A stretch of 43,813 nt of DNA, taken from contig JAMOOV010000093.1 of NCBI GenBank assembly GCA_027065125.1, positions 1-43,813 of the forward strand, read 5' to 3'. The DNA comes from Campylobacterales bacterium. GTDB taxonomy: Bacteria > Campylobacterota > Campylobacteria > Campylobacterales > JALSKU01. The notes below the pieces were generated by a model that saw only the letters and a program-made list of their open reading frames with translations, ran no database searches and was not told the origin of the DNA. Below are positions 18,098 through 26,727 of the stretch, in pieces. A program made the position numbers and the translations under genes. The number at the start of each line of letters is the position of its first letter. Positions within the stretch are counted from its first letter, which is position 1.

Positions 18098-19824
18098 CAG
18101 AATGGAATTTAAACGATCTTTTTAAGAGCGATGAGGATTTAGAAAAATTTGTTAACAAAGTTGAAAAAGAGGCTAAAAAATTTCAAAAAAAATACAAAGA
18201 CCATATAAAAAAAATCGGCACAAAAGAGTTTTTAAAAGCTCTTAAAAGTTACGAAAAGATACTAAACTCTATATCAAAAGCAGCAACATATACATTTTTA
18301 AAATTTGCTAAAAATTCTGAAAATGGAAATTTCTATGCCATGTATTCTCAAAAATTTAGTCATATCGAAGAGAATTTACTTTTTTTTGAACTTGAATTCA
18401 ATCAAATACATTCAAAAAAACAAAACAACTTTATAAAACATAGCGGTAAATATAAATTTTTTCTACAATCTTTAAAAAAGGAGAAGAAACATCAACTTTC
18501 TCAAAAAGAGGAAAAAATCCTTTTGAAAAAAAGCTTAACCAGTTCAAGAGCATTTAGCAGACTGTTTGACGAACATTTCAGCCGAATGAAATTTAGACTC
18601 AAAGGCAAAGAGATGAGTGAAGAGGAGGTGCTTTCAAAGCTCTACTCAAATGATAGAAAAGTGAGAAAAAGTGCAGCAAACTCCTTAACCAAAGAGCTTA
18701 AAAAGAGTACCCACTTAACTTCATATATATTCAATATGGTGAAAACAGACCTAAAAATAGAGTGCGATATCAGAAGATATAAATCAGTAGAGGAACCAAG
18801 ACATATAAGCAATAAAATTTCACAAAAAAGTGTAGATGCACTCATAAAAACAACCGGCAAAAACTTTGATATTTCAAAAGAGTATTATGAGATAAAAAGA
18901 GAAATTATAGGATACAAAAAACTTTATGACTATGACAGATATGCACCTTACAAGCAAGATAATGAAAAGATAGAGTATGAGGATGCCAAAAAAATGGTTC
19001 TTGATGCTTTTAAATCTTTTGATAAAAAGTTTTACGATATAGCCCAAAAAGCCCTTGAAGAGGGTTGGTGTGATGTCTATCCGAAAGATAAAAAAAGAGG
19101 CGGTGCTTTTTCACATCCTGCCTCCACAGACACTCATCCGTATGTGATGTTAAATTATACCAAACAAAGAAGAGATATATTTACCATAGCTCACGAATTG
19201 GGTCATGCCATACATCAATACCTATCAAGAAAGGTCGGATATCTCGGAAGTGATACACCGCTAACAACTTCAGAAACTGCTTCCGTTTTTGCCGAAATGC
19301 TACTTTTTGATTATATCAAAAAAATAACACCTAAAGAGAAACTTTTACCGATATACGGAGGTAAACTTGAAGATATATTTGCCACACTATTTAGACAGAT
19401 AATCTTTACGACATTCGAAAAAAAAGTCCACTCTCACGAGGGTGAATTGACAGTAGAAAAATTTAGTGAGTATTGGATGCAAGAAAACAAAAAAATGTTT
19501 CCAAAAAGTATGGAATTTAGTAAAGGATATGAAATATGGTGGAGTTATATCCCACACTTTATACACACACCTTTTTATTGTTATGCTTATAGCTATGCAC
19601 AATTACTTGTTATGGCGATATATGGGCTATATAAAAAAAATACTCCAAACTTCAAAAAGAATTATATAAAATTTTTATCAAGCGGAGGTAGCAAAAGTCC
19701 TAAAGAGTTGATATCAATATTTGGTTTTGATATAGAAGATGAAAAGTTTTGGAATATAGGCATAGAAGAGGTAAAAAAACTTTTTGAAGAGTTTAAAGCA
19801 ATAAGGAGTCAATATGCTTCATAA
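18094..19824 (+). CDS. pepF: M3-family oligoendopeptidase F-like metallopeptidase
   Basis: This 576-aa cytoplasmic zinc peptidase of family M3 cleaves short peptides. The zinc motif [11 protein letters not shown] is at about 367-377, with the downstream glutamate ligand in [12 protein letters not shown] very Lys-rich N-terminal helical region precedes the catalytic domain, and C-terminal YAYSYAQLL and [16 protein letters not shown] blocks are typical of the pepF/M3 group. It is coupled to pyrB by ATGA and overlaps the next gene by 11 nt. The same pyrB-peptidase order occurs in C. jejuni (Cj1098-1099, from memory). Confidence 0.92.
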   Translation: MTEWNLNDLFKSDEDLEKFVNKVEKEAKKFQKKYKDHIKKIGTKEFLKALKSYEKILNSISKAATYTFLKFAKNSENGNFYAMYSQKFSHIEENLLFFELEFNQIHSKKQNNFIKHSGKYKFFLQSLKKEKKHQLSQKEEKILLKKSLTSSRAFSRLFDEHFSRMKFRLKGKEMSEEEVLSKLYSNDRKVRKSAANSLTKELKKSTHLTSYIFNMVKTDLKIECDIRRYKSVEEPRHISNKISQKSVDALIKTTGKNFDISKEYYEIKREIIGYKKLYDYDRYAPYKQDNEKIEYEDAKKMVLDAFKSFDKKFYDIAQKALEEGWCDVYPKDKKRGGAFSHPASTDTHPYVMLNYTKQRRDIFTIAHELGHAIHQYLSRKVGYLGSDTPLTTSETASVFAEMLLFDYIKKITPKEKLLPIYGGKLEDIFATLFRQIIFTTFEKKVHSHEGELTVEKFSEYWMQENKKMFPKSMEFSKGYEIWWSYIPHFIHTPFYCYAYSYAQLLVMAIYGLYKKNTPNFKKNYIKFLSSGGSKSPKELISIFGFDIEDEKFWNIGIEEVKKLFEEFKAIRSQYAS

Positions 19825-20287
19825 ATTAGTTGATAAAAACGGTTTTAGAACAATAATGCAATCTCACTGTGAAGATATTATTGCATTTTTATTTGATGAA
19901 AATATTGAGTTTTCCATACTAACATCACTATCAAATATAACATTTGAACCGATTTTACCCGAGGAGATAACAAGTGAGTTTAAACCCTTAACTTTTTTTA
20001 CTCTTGCGGGATACACATACGAAAGTTCAAGATTGAATGAAGGGATTTTAAGCTTTGAAGCTGGATTTGGTAGAGAAAATATCGGTAGTCTTGTCTCTGT
20101 ACCAGTTTATGCGATATTGCAAATCTTAGTTGATAATACTCCTATATTTATCAATCTATCAACACCACCTGAGAAAAAAAGCGATAAAAAACGAGAGGCT
20201 AAAAAAAGTAATGAGGGAATTGACAAATCAATGAATATCTTTTTATCAAATCCCAACAATAAAAAACTTTTCAAAAAAAAGAGATAG
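19814..20287 (+). CDS. conserved Campylobacterota protein of unknown function (Cj1100-like position)
   Basis: This 157-aa protein has no motif I recognise. Residues 1-115 look like a compact mixed alpha/beta domain (HCEDIIAFLFDENIEFSILT, then TFFTLAGYTYESS, then a hydrophobic VSVPVYAILQILVDNTPIFINLS). Residues about 119-157 are a lysine-rich, probably disordered tail ending NNKKLFKKKR. There is no signal peptide or membrane helix. An excellent AAGGAG precedes the ATG, and the start overlaps pepF by 11 nt. Position between pepF and uvrD matches the C. jejuni hypothetical Cj1100, so it is likely an old, vertically inherited family. Confidence 0.75.
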   Translation: MLHKLVDKNGFRTIMQSHCEDIIAFLFDENIEFSILTSLSNITFEPILPEEITSEFKPLTFFTLAGYTYESSRLNEGILSFEAGFGRENIGSLVSVPVYAILQILVDNTPIFINLSTPPEKKSDKKREAKKSNEGIDKSMNIFLSNPNNKKLFKKKR

Positions 20288-20311
20288 CGGAAATATACCG
20301 CTATATTTTTT
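20284..20311. terminator. bidirectional rho-independent terminator
   Basis: ATAGCGG-AAATATA-CCGCTAT is a 7-bp stem flanked on the plus strand by ATTTTTTTT and on the minus strand by a T-run (the A-run at 20272-20280). It ends the pyrB-pepF unit and the convergent LysR gene at once; the LysR stop codon lies inside the stem. Confidence 0.8.
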
Positions 20312-21200
20312 TAACATTCATTAAAAAGTCTATCATGCCATCTATATAAGCATCGTGTCTTCTGTCTTTTAGATAAACAATATACAAATGTCTTTTAAAC
20401 TTAACTCCTCTTATCCTTGCACTATATAAAGTACCGTTTTTTACTTCATCGTTTATTATATGAGAAGATATAATCGAAACTGTAGGTTTTCCATCTTGTG
20501 GTGCTTTTAAGATTGATTGTTTAACAGCAGTAGAACTTGATACTGTACTTCTCAAATCAAAAGAATTGCAATCAATCCCCATCTCTTCAAAAACTTCAGA
20601 AATTAATTCTCTAGTATGAGACCCTTCCTCTCTACAAATCCATTTAAAATTATATAAATCATCTTTTTTTACAAATTTTGGAAGAGGAGAGTTGCTAAAA
20701 AGCACCAATTCATCTTCTATCCACTCCCTATAAAGCATATTATTATAAAAAGATGGAGCTTCAACAACAGCTATATCAATCTTTTTATCATCAAGAAGTT
20801 CGACTATATTTTTGGATAAATCAATTTTTACCATAATATCATTTTTTATCTTATCTTTTATCTTATCAAGATAATTTGGAAGTATATAGTTTCCTACCGT
20901 AAAAGATGCCCCCATCATAAAAGTAAGTTGTTTATTGATAACTTTGAGTATATCTTTTTCGATATTAAATATACACTTTTCAAGCTTTATCGCAATAGTA
21001 TATATCTCTTCACCCTCTTTTGTAAGTCTTATGCCATTTTTCTTCCTATCTACAATTTTAGTTTCAATATAATCTTCAAGAAGTTTTATCTGTTGAGTAA
21101 CTGCAGGTTGAGAAATGCCCAGTTTTTTAGAAGCTTTAGAAAAACTTTTTTCTCTAACAACAGTTAAAAATGTCTGGATTTTTGAAAAGTCTTTTAACAT
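20301..21200 (-). CDS. LysR-type transcriptional regulator
   Basis: This 299-aa regulator has the standard N-terminal winged HTH (SFSKASKKLGISQPAVTQQIKLLEDYI, about 19-45). A periplasmic-binding-protein-like effector domain spans about 90-290. The effector is not predictable from sequence. It sits alone, opposite to its neighbours, inside a block (pepF-hypothetical | uvrD) that is contiguous in C. jejuni, suggesting insertion or local rearrangement. AAAAGGATATGCA precedes the ATG. A 14-bp palindrome overlapping its -10 box suggests autoregulation. Confidence 0.92.
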   Translation of the reverse strand: MLKDFSKIQTFLTVVREKSFSKASKKLGISQPAVTQQIKLLEDYIETKIVDRKKNGIRLTKEGEEIYTIAIKLEKCIFNIEKDILKVINKQLTFMMGASFTVGNYILPNYLDKIKDKIKNDIMVKIDLSKNIVELLDDKKIDIAVVEAPSFYNNMLYREWIEDELVLFSNSPLPKFVKKDDLYNFKWICREEGSHTRELISEVFEEMGIDCNSFDLRSTVSSSTAVKQSILKAPQDGKPTVSIISSHIINDEVKNGTLYSARIRGVKFKRHLYIVYLKDRRHDAYIDGMIDFLMNVKKI

Positions 21201-21224
21201 TGCATATCCTTTTTATCTTATTGC

Positions 21225-21240
21225 ATAATTACAATTATAA
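21225..21240 (-). promoter_or_regulatory. LysR gene promoter with overlapping palindrome
   Basis: The palindrome ATAATT-AC-AATTAT (21225-21238) overlaps a minus-strand TATAAT at 21235-21240, 35 nt upstream of the LysR ATG. LysR regulators usually repress their own gene from such a site. The AT-only arms make chance occurrence quite possible. Confidence 0.4.
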
Positions 21241-21341
21241 CCAAATAAAATAATTTTTTCAACAACAAAATAATAAAAAATTATATAATGAAATTTTTAA
21301 TATCAAAATGTGATCAAAATTATTAAATACTTATATTTTTT

Positions 21342-21350
21342 TGATATAAT
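21342..21350 (+). promoter_or_regulatory. extended -10 promoter of uvrD-truB-csrA-ispE
   Basis: TGATATAAT is a perfect extended -10 (TGnTATAAT). It implies an 80-nt-plus 5' leader before the uvrD ATG at 21440, longer than most leaders here. GAGATATAAA precedes the ATG as a weak ribosome site. Confidence 0.55.
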
Positions 21351-21439
21351 ATATAGAATTAAATTGATAATTAATGCTATGTGCCTATATATAAAATACT
21401 TTAAACTATAAGTACATAAAAAAACTATAGAGATATAAA

Positions 21440-23485
21440 ATGGAAAAAATTTTAAAAGAATTAAACGAAGAGCAAAAAGAAGCAGCAAAAACGATAGATG
21501 GGTCTATACTTATATTAGCCGGTGCGGGAAGCGGAAAAACAAAAACCATAACAACAAGACTTGCCTATTTATTATCCATCGGTATCGATCCTGCTAACAC
21601 TTTAACACTTACTTTCACCAATAAAGCTGCAAATGAGATGAGAGAAAGAGCCTTAAAGATGATAAAAGACATCTCATACCCCCCTCTTCTTTGTACTTTT
21701 CATAAATTTGGACTTCTCTTTTTAAAATTTAATATAGATAAAATCAATAGAAAAAATAATTTTGTCGTAATAGACAGCGACGATAAAAAAAGAATTATTA
21801 AAAATTTAGGTACAGAGTTGCCCATATCTTTAGTTGCAAGTGAAATTTCAAAATATAAAAACTCTCTTATTTCGCCCGAAACAGCAATAGCTAAAGCCTT
21901 GCAACCAAACTATAAAATAATAGCCTCGTTATATAAAAGTTATGAAGAATATATTGAAAAAAATAACTTAGTTGATTTTGATGATTTGCTATCATTGACA
22001 TATAAAATACTTGATGAAAATAGTGATTTATGTATGCATACAAGTCAAAGATACAAATATATTATGATAGACGAATATCAAGATACAAATGAATTACAAT
22101 ATAAGCTTGTAAAAAAATTGTGTTCCGCACACAACAATATATGTGTTGTAGGAGACGATGATCAAAGCATATATGGCTGGAGAGGTGCAAATATAAAAAA
22201 TATCTTGGAATTTTCTGATCAATTTAAAAATACTAAAGTTATAAAACTTGAGAAAAATTACCGCTCAACAAAACAAATTTTAAAAATTGCTAATGAATTA
22301 ATAGAACACAACAGAGGAAGACTCGGCAAAAAACTTGAAAGCACAAAAGGTAATGGCAAAGATATAGAATTTATCGATTCTGAAAATGAAACAATGGAAG
22401 CCAACATTATTGCAAATAGAATAAAAAAACTTATGGACAAGGGTGTTAGTCCAAATAAAATAGCTATTTTGTATAGAATAAATGCTCTAAGTAGATCCAT
22501 CGAAGAGGGCTTAAATAGAAATTCTATACCTTATAAAATGGTTGGTGGAATTAAATTTTACGAAAGAGCTGAAATAAAAGATTTGATTAGCTATTTAAGA
22601 GTAATAGCAAATCCAAATGATGACTTTTCCTTTAAAAGAATTATAAACAAACCAAAAAGAGGTATAGGAAAAGTTACCATAGATAGGATTGTAAAAGCTG
22701 CTTATGAAAATAAACAGTCTATATATGAGCTTTTATCTTCTAATTTTAATGAGATAAAAACTATCATAAAAAGCAAAAAAAGCTTAACTGAAATCAAAAA
22801 TTTTATCAAAAACCTCAAAAAACTCTCTAAAAGTTTAGAAAAATCGACTTATGATTTTATAGATTTACTTGAAGAGACCTTTCACATAAAAGAGTACTAC
22901 TTCAATATGCCAGAATCTTTAGATAAAGTTGCAAATATAGATGAATTTTACGGACTTTTCAGAGACTTTATCATATCCAATCCCGATGCAAATATAGACG
23001 ATTTCCTCAACGATATAACACTACAAAGCGATCAAGATCAAATAGATAATGAAAGTATATCTATCATGAGTATCCATGCGAGCAAAGGTCTTGAGTTTGA
23101 TTATCTTTTTGTTATAGGCTTGGAAGAGGGATTTTTCCCGATAACTGGCGAGGGAAGTGATATAGAAGAAGAAAGAAGACTGGGATATGTAGCTTTCACA
23201 AGAGCAAAAAAAGAGCTTACTCTAAGTTGTTCTTCAAGTAGATTTTACAAAGGGAGAAGAGCATCTTTGAGTAAAAGTAGATTTTTGGCTGAATGTGGCA
23301 TATGCAAAGGTAGTCTAAGTCTTGAAAAAACTACCTCTTTTAAAAAAGGTGATCTTGTTAAACATAAAATTTTTGGTATGGGTAGAGTTTTAGAAGTAAC
23401 TAAAATAAAAAGAGAATTTAAATTGAATATAAATTTCGGTGGTACCAAAAGAGATATACTCGCCTCCTTTGTAGAGAAGATATGA
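21440..23485 (+). CDS. uvrD: UvrD/Rep/PcrA-type ATP-dependent DNA helicase
   Basis: This 681-aa superfamily 1A 3'-5' helicase acts in DNA repair and replication restart. Motif I is LAGAGSGKTKT, Ia TLTFTNKAANEM, II DEYQDTNELQ, III GDDDQSIYGWRGA, IV KLEKNYRST, V SIHASKGLEFDYLFV and VI RRLGYVAFTRAKKEL. A C-terminal KKGDLVKHKIFGMGRVLEV resembles the SH3-like tail of PcrA/UvrD that contacts RNA polymerase. Its TGA overlaps the truB ATG. Confidence 0.95.
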   Translation: MEKILKELNEEQKEAAKTIDGSILILAGAGSGKTKTITTRLAYLLSIGIDPANTLTLTFTNKAANEMRERALKMIKDISYPPLLCTFHKFGLLFLKFNIDKINRKNNFVVIDSDDKKRIIKNLGTELPISLVASEISKYKNSLISPETAIAKALQPNYKIIASLYKSYEEYIEKNNLVDFDDLLSLTYKILDENSDLCMHTSQRYKYIMIDEYQDTNELQYKLVKKLCSAHNNICVVGDDDQSIYGWRGANIKNILEFSDQFKNTKVIKLEKNYRSTKQILKIANELIEHNRGRLGKKLESTKGNGKDIEFIDSENETMEANIIANRIKKLMDKGVSPNKIAILYRINALSRSIEEGLNRNSIPYKMVGGIKFYERAEIKDLISYLRVIANPNDDFSFKRIINKPKRGIGKVTIDRIVKAAYENKQSIYELLSSNFNEIKTIIKSKKSLTEIKNFIKNLKKLSKSLEKSTYDFIDLLEETFHIKEYYFNMPESLDKVANIDEFYGLFRDFIISNPDANIDDFLNDITLQSDQDQIDNESISIMSIHASKGLEFDYLFVIGLEEGFFPITGEGSDIEEERRLGYVAFTRAKKELTLSCSSSRFYKGRRASLSKSRFLAECGICKGSLSLEKTTSFKKGDLVKHKIFGMGRVLEVTKIKREFKLNINFGGTKRDILASFVEKI

Positions 23486-24309
23486 ATAGACTTTTTGTTG
23501 TAAATAAACCAAGCGGTATAAGTTCAAATGGCTTTTTAAGAAAAATAAAAAGAAAATATCAAATTAAAAAAGCCGGTTATTCCGGAACATTAGATCCTTT
23601 TGCTTCAGGTTGTCTAATAGTAGCTTTCAATCAATACACAAAACTTTTTAGATTTTTGAAAAAGAGTCCCAAAGGATATGTAGCAACTTTACATCTTGGT
23701 GCCATAAGTCCTACTCTTGACAATGAAAAAATAGAAAAAATTATCAAAGTAAATCCCATAAAAGAAGATAGCATTAATGAGCTTTTTAAAAATTTGCAAG
23801 GAGAAATAGAGTATCTACCTCCCAAATACTCTGCAAAAAAAATTGATGGCAAAAAAGCTTATGAGTTGGCAAGAGAGGATAAAGAGTTCGAGTTAAAAAA
23901 GATAAAAAGCACCATATACAATCTCGAATTGATAAAATATGAACACCCATTTATCACTTTTAAAATTACTATTAGCGAAGGTGGTTATATAAGAAGTATT
24001 GGAGCTATTATCTCTGAAAGATTAAATACATCAGGTTCTTTAAGTGCTTTAGAGAGAACAAATGAGGGAAATTTTTTTTACAATAGTGAAAAATCTTTAA
24101 ATCCTTTGGAATTTTTAAAAACAGAGGAGAATTATTATAAAAAGGATAAATCCGATATACTTCTTGGCAAAAAATTAGAAAAAGAGAATTTTGAAAAAAA
24201 GGACAATGGAGAGTATCATATAATTTTTGACGAAAGTTTTACTATCGTTAAAATCGAAGATGAAAATGTCTCCTATCTGTTAAATAAAATAAGGTTGGAT
24301 AAATGTTAG
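23482..24309 (+). CDS. truB: tRNA pseudouridine(55) synthase
   Basis: This 275-aa enzyme makes pseudouridine 55 in the T loop of nearly all tRNAs. The catalytic aspartate lies in KAGYSGTLDPFASG at about 30-43. Other motifs are the PPKYSAKKIDGKKAYELAR block and SEGGYIRSIGAII. Codon context is AT-rich like the neighbours. The start overlaps uvrD (ATGA), and the csrA start overlaps its end by 7 nt. Confidence 0.95.
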   Translation: MNRLFVVNKPSGISSNGFLRKIKRKYQIKKAGYSGTLDPFASGCLIVAFNQYTKLFRFLKKSPKGYVATLHLGAISPTLDNEKIEKIIKVNPIKEDSINELFKNLQGEIEYLPPKYSAKKIDGKKAYELAREDKEFELKKIKSTIYNLELIKYEHPFITFKITISEGGYIRSIGAIISERLNTSGSLSALERTNEGNFFYNSEKSLNPLEFLKTEENYYKKDKSDILLGKKLEKENFEKKDNGEYHIIFDESFTIVKIEDENVSYLLNKIRLDKC

Positions 24310-24536
24310 TCTTATCAAGAAAAACAGGAGAAAGCATTCACATAGGAAACAATATAGAAGTAAAAGTTATATCTATCTCAAAAGATAAAGTCAAATTGGG
24401 TTTTGAAGCTCCAAAAAATATAACTGTTATAAGAGGGGAACTTAGATTGGCTGTAATTGGTGCAAATATAGAAGCAAGTAAAAGCCAAAAAGATATTGAC
24501 TTATTGAAAAATTTATCTTTAAAGAAGTTTGGTTGA
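24303..24536 (+). CDS. csrA: CsrA carbon storage/flagellin regulator
   Basis: This 77-aa RNA-binding dimer binds GGA-containing leader hairpins and represses translation. In Campylobacter it controls flagellin synthesis and is antagonised by FliW. The sequence MLVLSRKTGESIHIG and the VIRGEL motif carrying the conserved RNA-contact arginine (R44 in E. coli) are intact. It has a longer C-terminal tail than E. coli CsrA (61 aa). It starts inside truB and its TGA overlaps the ispE TTG, so it is locked into a chain of housekeeping genes. No fliW is seen in the window. Confidence 0.96.
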   Translation: MLVLSRKTGESIHIGNNIEVKVISISKDKVKLGFEAPKNITVIRGELRLAVIGANIEASKSQKDIDLLKNLSLKKFG

Positions 24537-25333
24537 AAATAAAATCATATGCAAAAGTGAACATATACCTCAAAATTGTAGGGATAAAAAATAATTTCCA
24601 CTTAATAAATTCAAGATTTATGAGAGTAGATAATTTATATGACACTGTATCCTTTGTAAAAAAAGATAATAAACAAGATGATTTTGAAATCGAAGGGAAA
24701 TTCTCTTGTAAAAAAGAGCAAAACATCATATACAAAGCTTATAAAGAGTTGATACTTATAAAAGATATTTCCAAAAAGATAGAGGATTTTTTTAAAAATT
24801 ATAAAGTATCAGTAGATAAAAATATACCAGAGTTTGCAGGTCTTGGAGGAGGAAGCTCTAATGCTGCAGCTTTTTTAAACTTAACAAACCAAACTCTCTC
24901 TCTTGGATTAAGCAAAAAAAGTATCATTTCAATATCTCAAAAACTTGGTGCGGATGTTTCTTTTTTTGCAAACAAATATGAGAGTGCCAATGTTTCGGGT
25001 ATCGGAGAAATTGTAGAGAGATTTGAAGAAAAAGCACTGCATATATCCACTTTAACACCGCCTATCAAATGCAAAACACCTCTTGTTTATAAAAGATATA
25101 GAGAGATATTAAATCAAAATTATGATAAAATTATAAAAAATAACCAACTGTTTGCTGATAAACTTCGATATATGAAAAGTGATGAAATTTTACAAAATTA
25201 CGATATTTTTGAGTTAAATGATTTATATCAAGCAGCTTTGGATATATATCCTAAGCTAAAAGAGTATCAAAAAGACGATAATTTTTTCAGCGGTAGCGGT
25301 AGTACATTTTTCAAAACCCGAATTTTGCAATAG
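24533..25333 (+). CDS. ispE: 4-diphosphocytidyl-2-C-methylerythritol kinase
   Basis: This 266-aa GHMP kinase phosphorylates the product of IspD, providing the substrate of IspF in the MEP pathway. The N-terminal SYAKVNIYLKI block and the glycine-rich ATP loop PEFAGLGGGSSNAAAFL (about 99-115) are clear; the C-terminal FFSGSGSTFF block completes the site. The start is TTG, overlapping the csrA stop (TTGA). The protein ends nine residues after GSGST, rather short. The gap of 165 bp that follows is unusual for this dense operon. Confidence 0.95.
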   Translation: MKIKSYAKVNIYLKIVGIKNNFHLINSRFMRVDNLYDTVSFVKKDNKQDDFEIEGKFSCKKEQNIIYKAYKELILIKDISKKIEDFFKNYKVSVDKNIPEFAGLGGGSSNAAAFLNLTNQTLSLGLSKKSIISISQKLGADVSFFANKYESANVSGIGEIVERFEEKALHISTLTPPIKCKTPLVYKRYREILNQNYDKIIKNNQLFADKLRYMKSDEILQNYDIFELNDLYQAALDIYPKLKEYQKDDNFFSGSGSTFFKTRILQ

Positions 25334-25454
25334 AGTTTGTTGTGGTAGTGCTTGTGCTTGGATTTAGGGTGTTTAAACAAACTTTGAAGGCTTATCTATA
25401 AGGTGTTAAGTCGAAAAGTTTTTTAAGCTCCATAAATTCGATGATAAGTGCTAA

Positions 25455-25460
25455 TATGAT
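25455..25460 (+). promoter_or_regulatory. possible -10 box of smpB
   Basis: TATGAT in CTAATATGATAAAATC lies 38 nt upstream of the smpB GTG. The gap 25334-25498 holds no gene I can support. It contains an 8-bp inverted repeat (AGTTTGTT at 25334-25341, AACAAACT at 25376-25383) without a U-tract. Confidence 0.35.
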
Positions 25461-25498
25461 AAAATCTATTGCAAAATTTGGGTCAAAAGGACAAGATA

Positions 25499-25954
25499 GT
25501 GAGTAAAACCATAGCAAGAAATAAAAAAGCTTTTCACGACTACGAAATACTCGAAAAATTTGAAGCGGGTATATCTTTAAAAGGTAGTGAAGTCAAAGCC
25601 ATCAGACAGGGCAGAGTAAATCTAAAAGAGAGCTTTATCAAAATCATAAAGGGAGAAGCCTATCTTTTAAATGCTCACATCTCTCATCTTGATACCGCAA
25701 ATCCTCACTATAGACCGGATGAAAGAAGAGATAGAAAACTTCTCCTTCATAGAAAAGAGATAGACAGACTGCTTGGAAAGATAACAAAGGATGGACTAAC
25801 TCTCGTCCCTCTTAGTATCTACTTAAATCATAAAAATATCATAAAAGTTCAAGTCGGATTAGCGAAAGGTAAAACCCTTCACGACAAAAGAGAAACCCTA
25901 AAAAGAAAACAGGCCGATAGAGATGCAAGAGCAGCCATGAAAAGATATATATAA
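25499..25954 (+). CDS. smpB: SmpB, tmRNA-binding protein
   Basis: This protein binds tmRNA and delivers it to stalled ribosomes for trans-translation. From a GTG start at 25499 it is 151 aa, the usual length, and begins with the family N-terminus (V/M)[30 protein letters not shown] precedes that GTG. The track's ATG ten codons earlier adds a non-conserved [10 protein letters not shown] and removes the ribosome site, so I reject it. [22 protein letters not shown] and a basic C-terminal tail ([17 protein letters not shown]) that enters the decoding site are present. No tmRNA gene was found here. Confidence 0.95.
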   Translation: MSKTIARNKKAFHDYEILEKFEAGISLKGSEVKAIRQGRVNLKESFIKIIKGEAYLLNAHISHLDTANPHYRPDERRDRKLLLHRKEIDRLLGKITKDGLTLVPLSIYLNHKNIIKVQVGLAKGKTLHDKRETLKRKQADRDARAAMKRYI

Positions 25955-26016
25955 TATAAGTGCCTTTAAACTCTTTTTTGATAAAATAAAAAAATTTTAT
26001 ATAGTTAGGATATATT

Positions 26017-26727
26017 TTGGATAAACAAAAAAAGATAGTTTCTATGTTCGACGATATAGCCTCCACTTATGATACGGCTAACAGGGTTATGACCATGGGT
26101 GTCGATATACAATGGAGAAAAAAAGCTTGTGATTTATCATATAAACTTTATGGTAAAGACCATATAGAAAAGATAGTTGATGTTGCTTGCGGAACAGGTG
26201 ACATGATGGGTTTTTGGGAAAAAGAAGCTAAAAAATCAAATATAAAAGTGGATAAACTTATAGGAGTTGATCCTTCAAAAGGTATGATAGAAGTGGCAAA
26301 GAAAAAATTTCCCGATTTTAAATACCACATAGCAAAAGCTACCGAAATACCCCTACAAGATAGTTGTGCGGATTTTATCAGTATTACATACGGCATAAGA
26401 AATGTAGTCCAAAGACAAGAGGCTTTATATGAATTTAATCGAGTTTTAAAAAAAGATGGACTTATTGTGATACTCGAGTTTATGAAAGATGAAAATAAAA
26501 ATATTTTGAAGAAACTAAGAGATATCTATATGCACAAAATATTGCCATATGTCGGAGGTGCCATATCTAAAAATCTTGAAGCTTACAAATATCTTCCAAA
26601 CTCTATAGAAAAGTTTGTAACTATAAAAGGTATACACAAAGAGTTAAAAACGGCAGGATTTGAAATACTCTATACAAAAAGCTTTTCTATGGATGTTTCA
26701 ACACTTATAATAGCTAAAAAGATATGA
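26017..26727 (+). CDS. ubiE: UbiE/MenG demethylmenaquinone C-methyltransferase
   Basis: This 236-aa SAM-dependent methyltransferase carries out the last methylation of menaquinone (and of ubiquinone where made). It has the N-terminal VSMFDDIASTYDTANRVMT block, SAM motif I VDVACGTGDM, and the family motif ITYGIRNVVQRQEAL. The start is TTG after TTAGGATATATT. Campylobacterota make menaquinone through futalosine, and the aminofutalosine deaminase gene is nearby at 28828. It is coupled to xseA by ATGA, as in C. jejuni Cj0324-0325 (from memory). Confidence 0.94.
   Translation: MDKQKKIVSMFDDIASTYDTANRVMTMGVDIQWRKKACDLSYKLYGKDHIEKIVDVACGTGDMMGFWEKEAKKSNIKVDKLIGVDPSKGMIEVAKKKFPDFKYHIAKATEIPLQDSCADFISITYGIRNVVQRQEALYEFNRVLKKDGLIVILEFMKDENKNILKKLRDIYMHKILPYVGGAISKNLEAYKYLPNSIEKFVTIKGIHKELKTAGFEILYTKSFSMDVSTLIIAKKI

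Noticed and set aside
25469-25498. ATG start of smpB ten codons upstream
   Set aside because: The GTG at 25499 gives the conserved SmpB N-terminus and has AAAAGGAC at good spacing.
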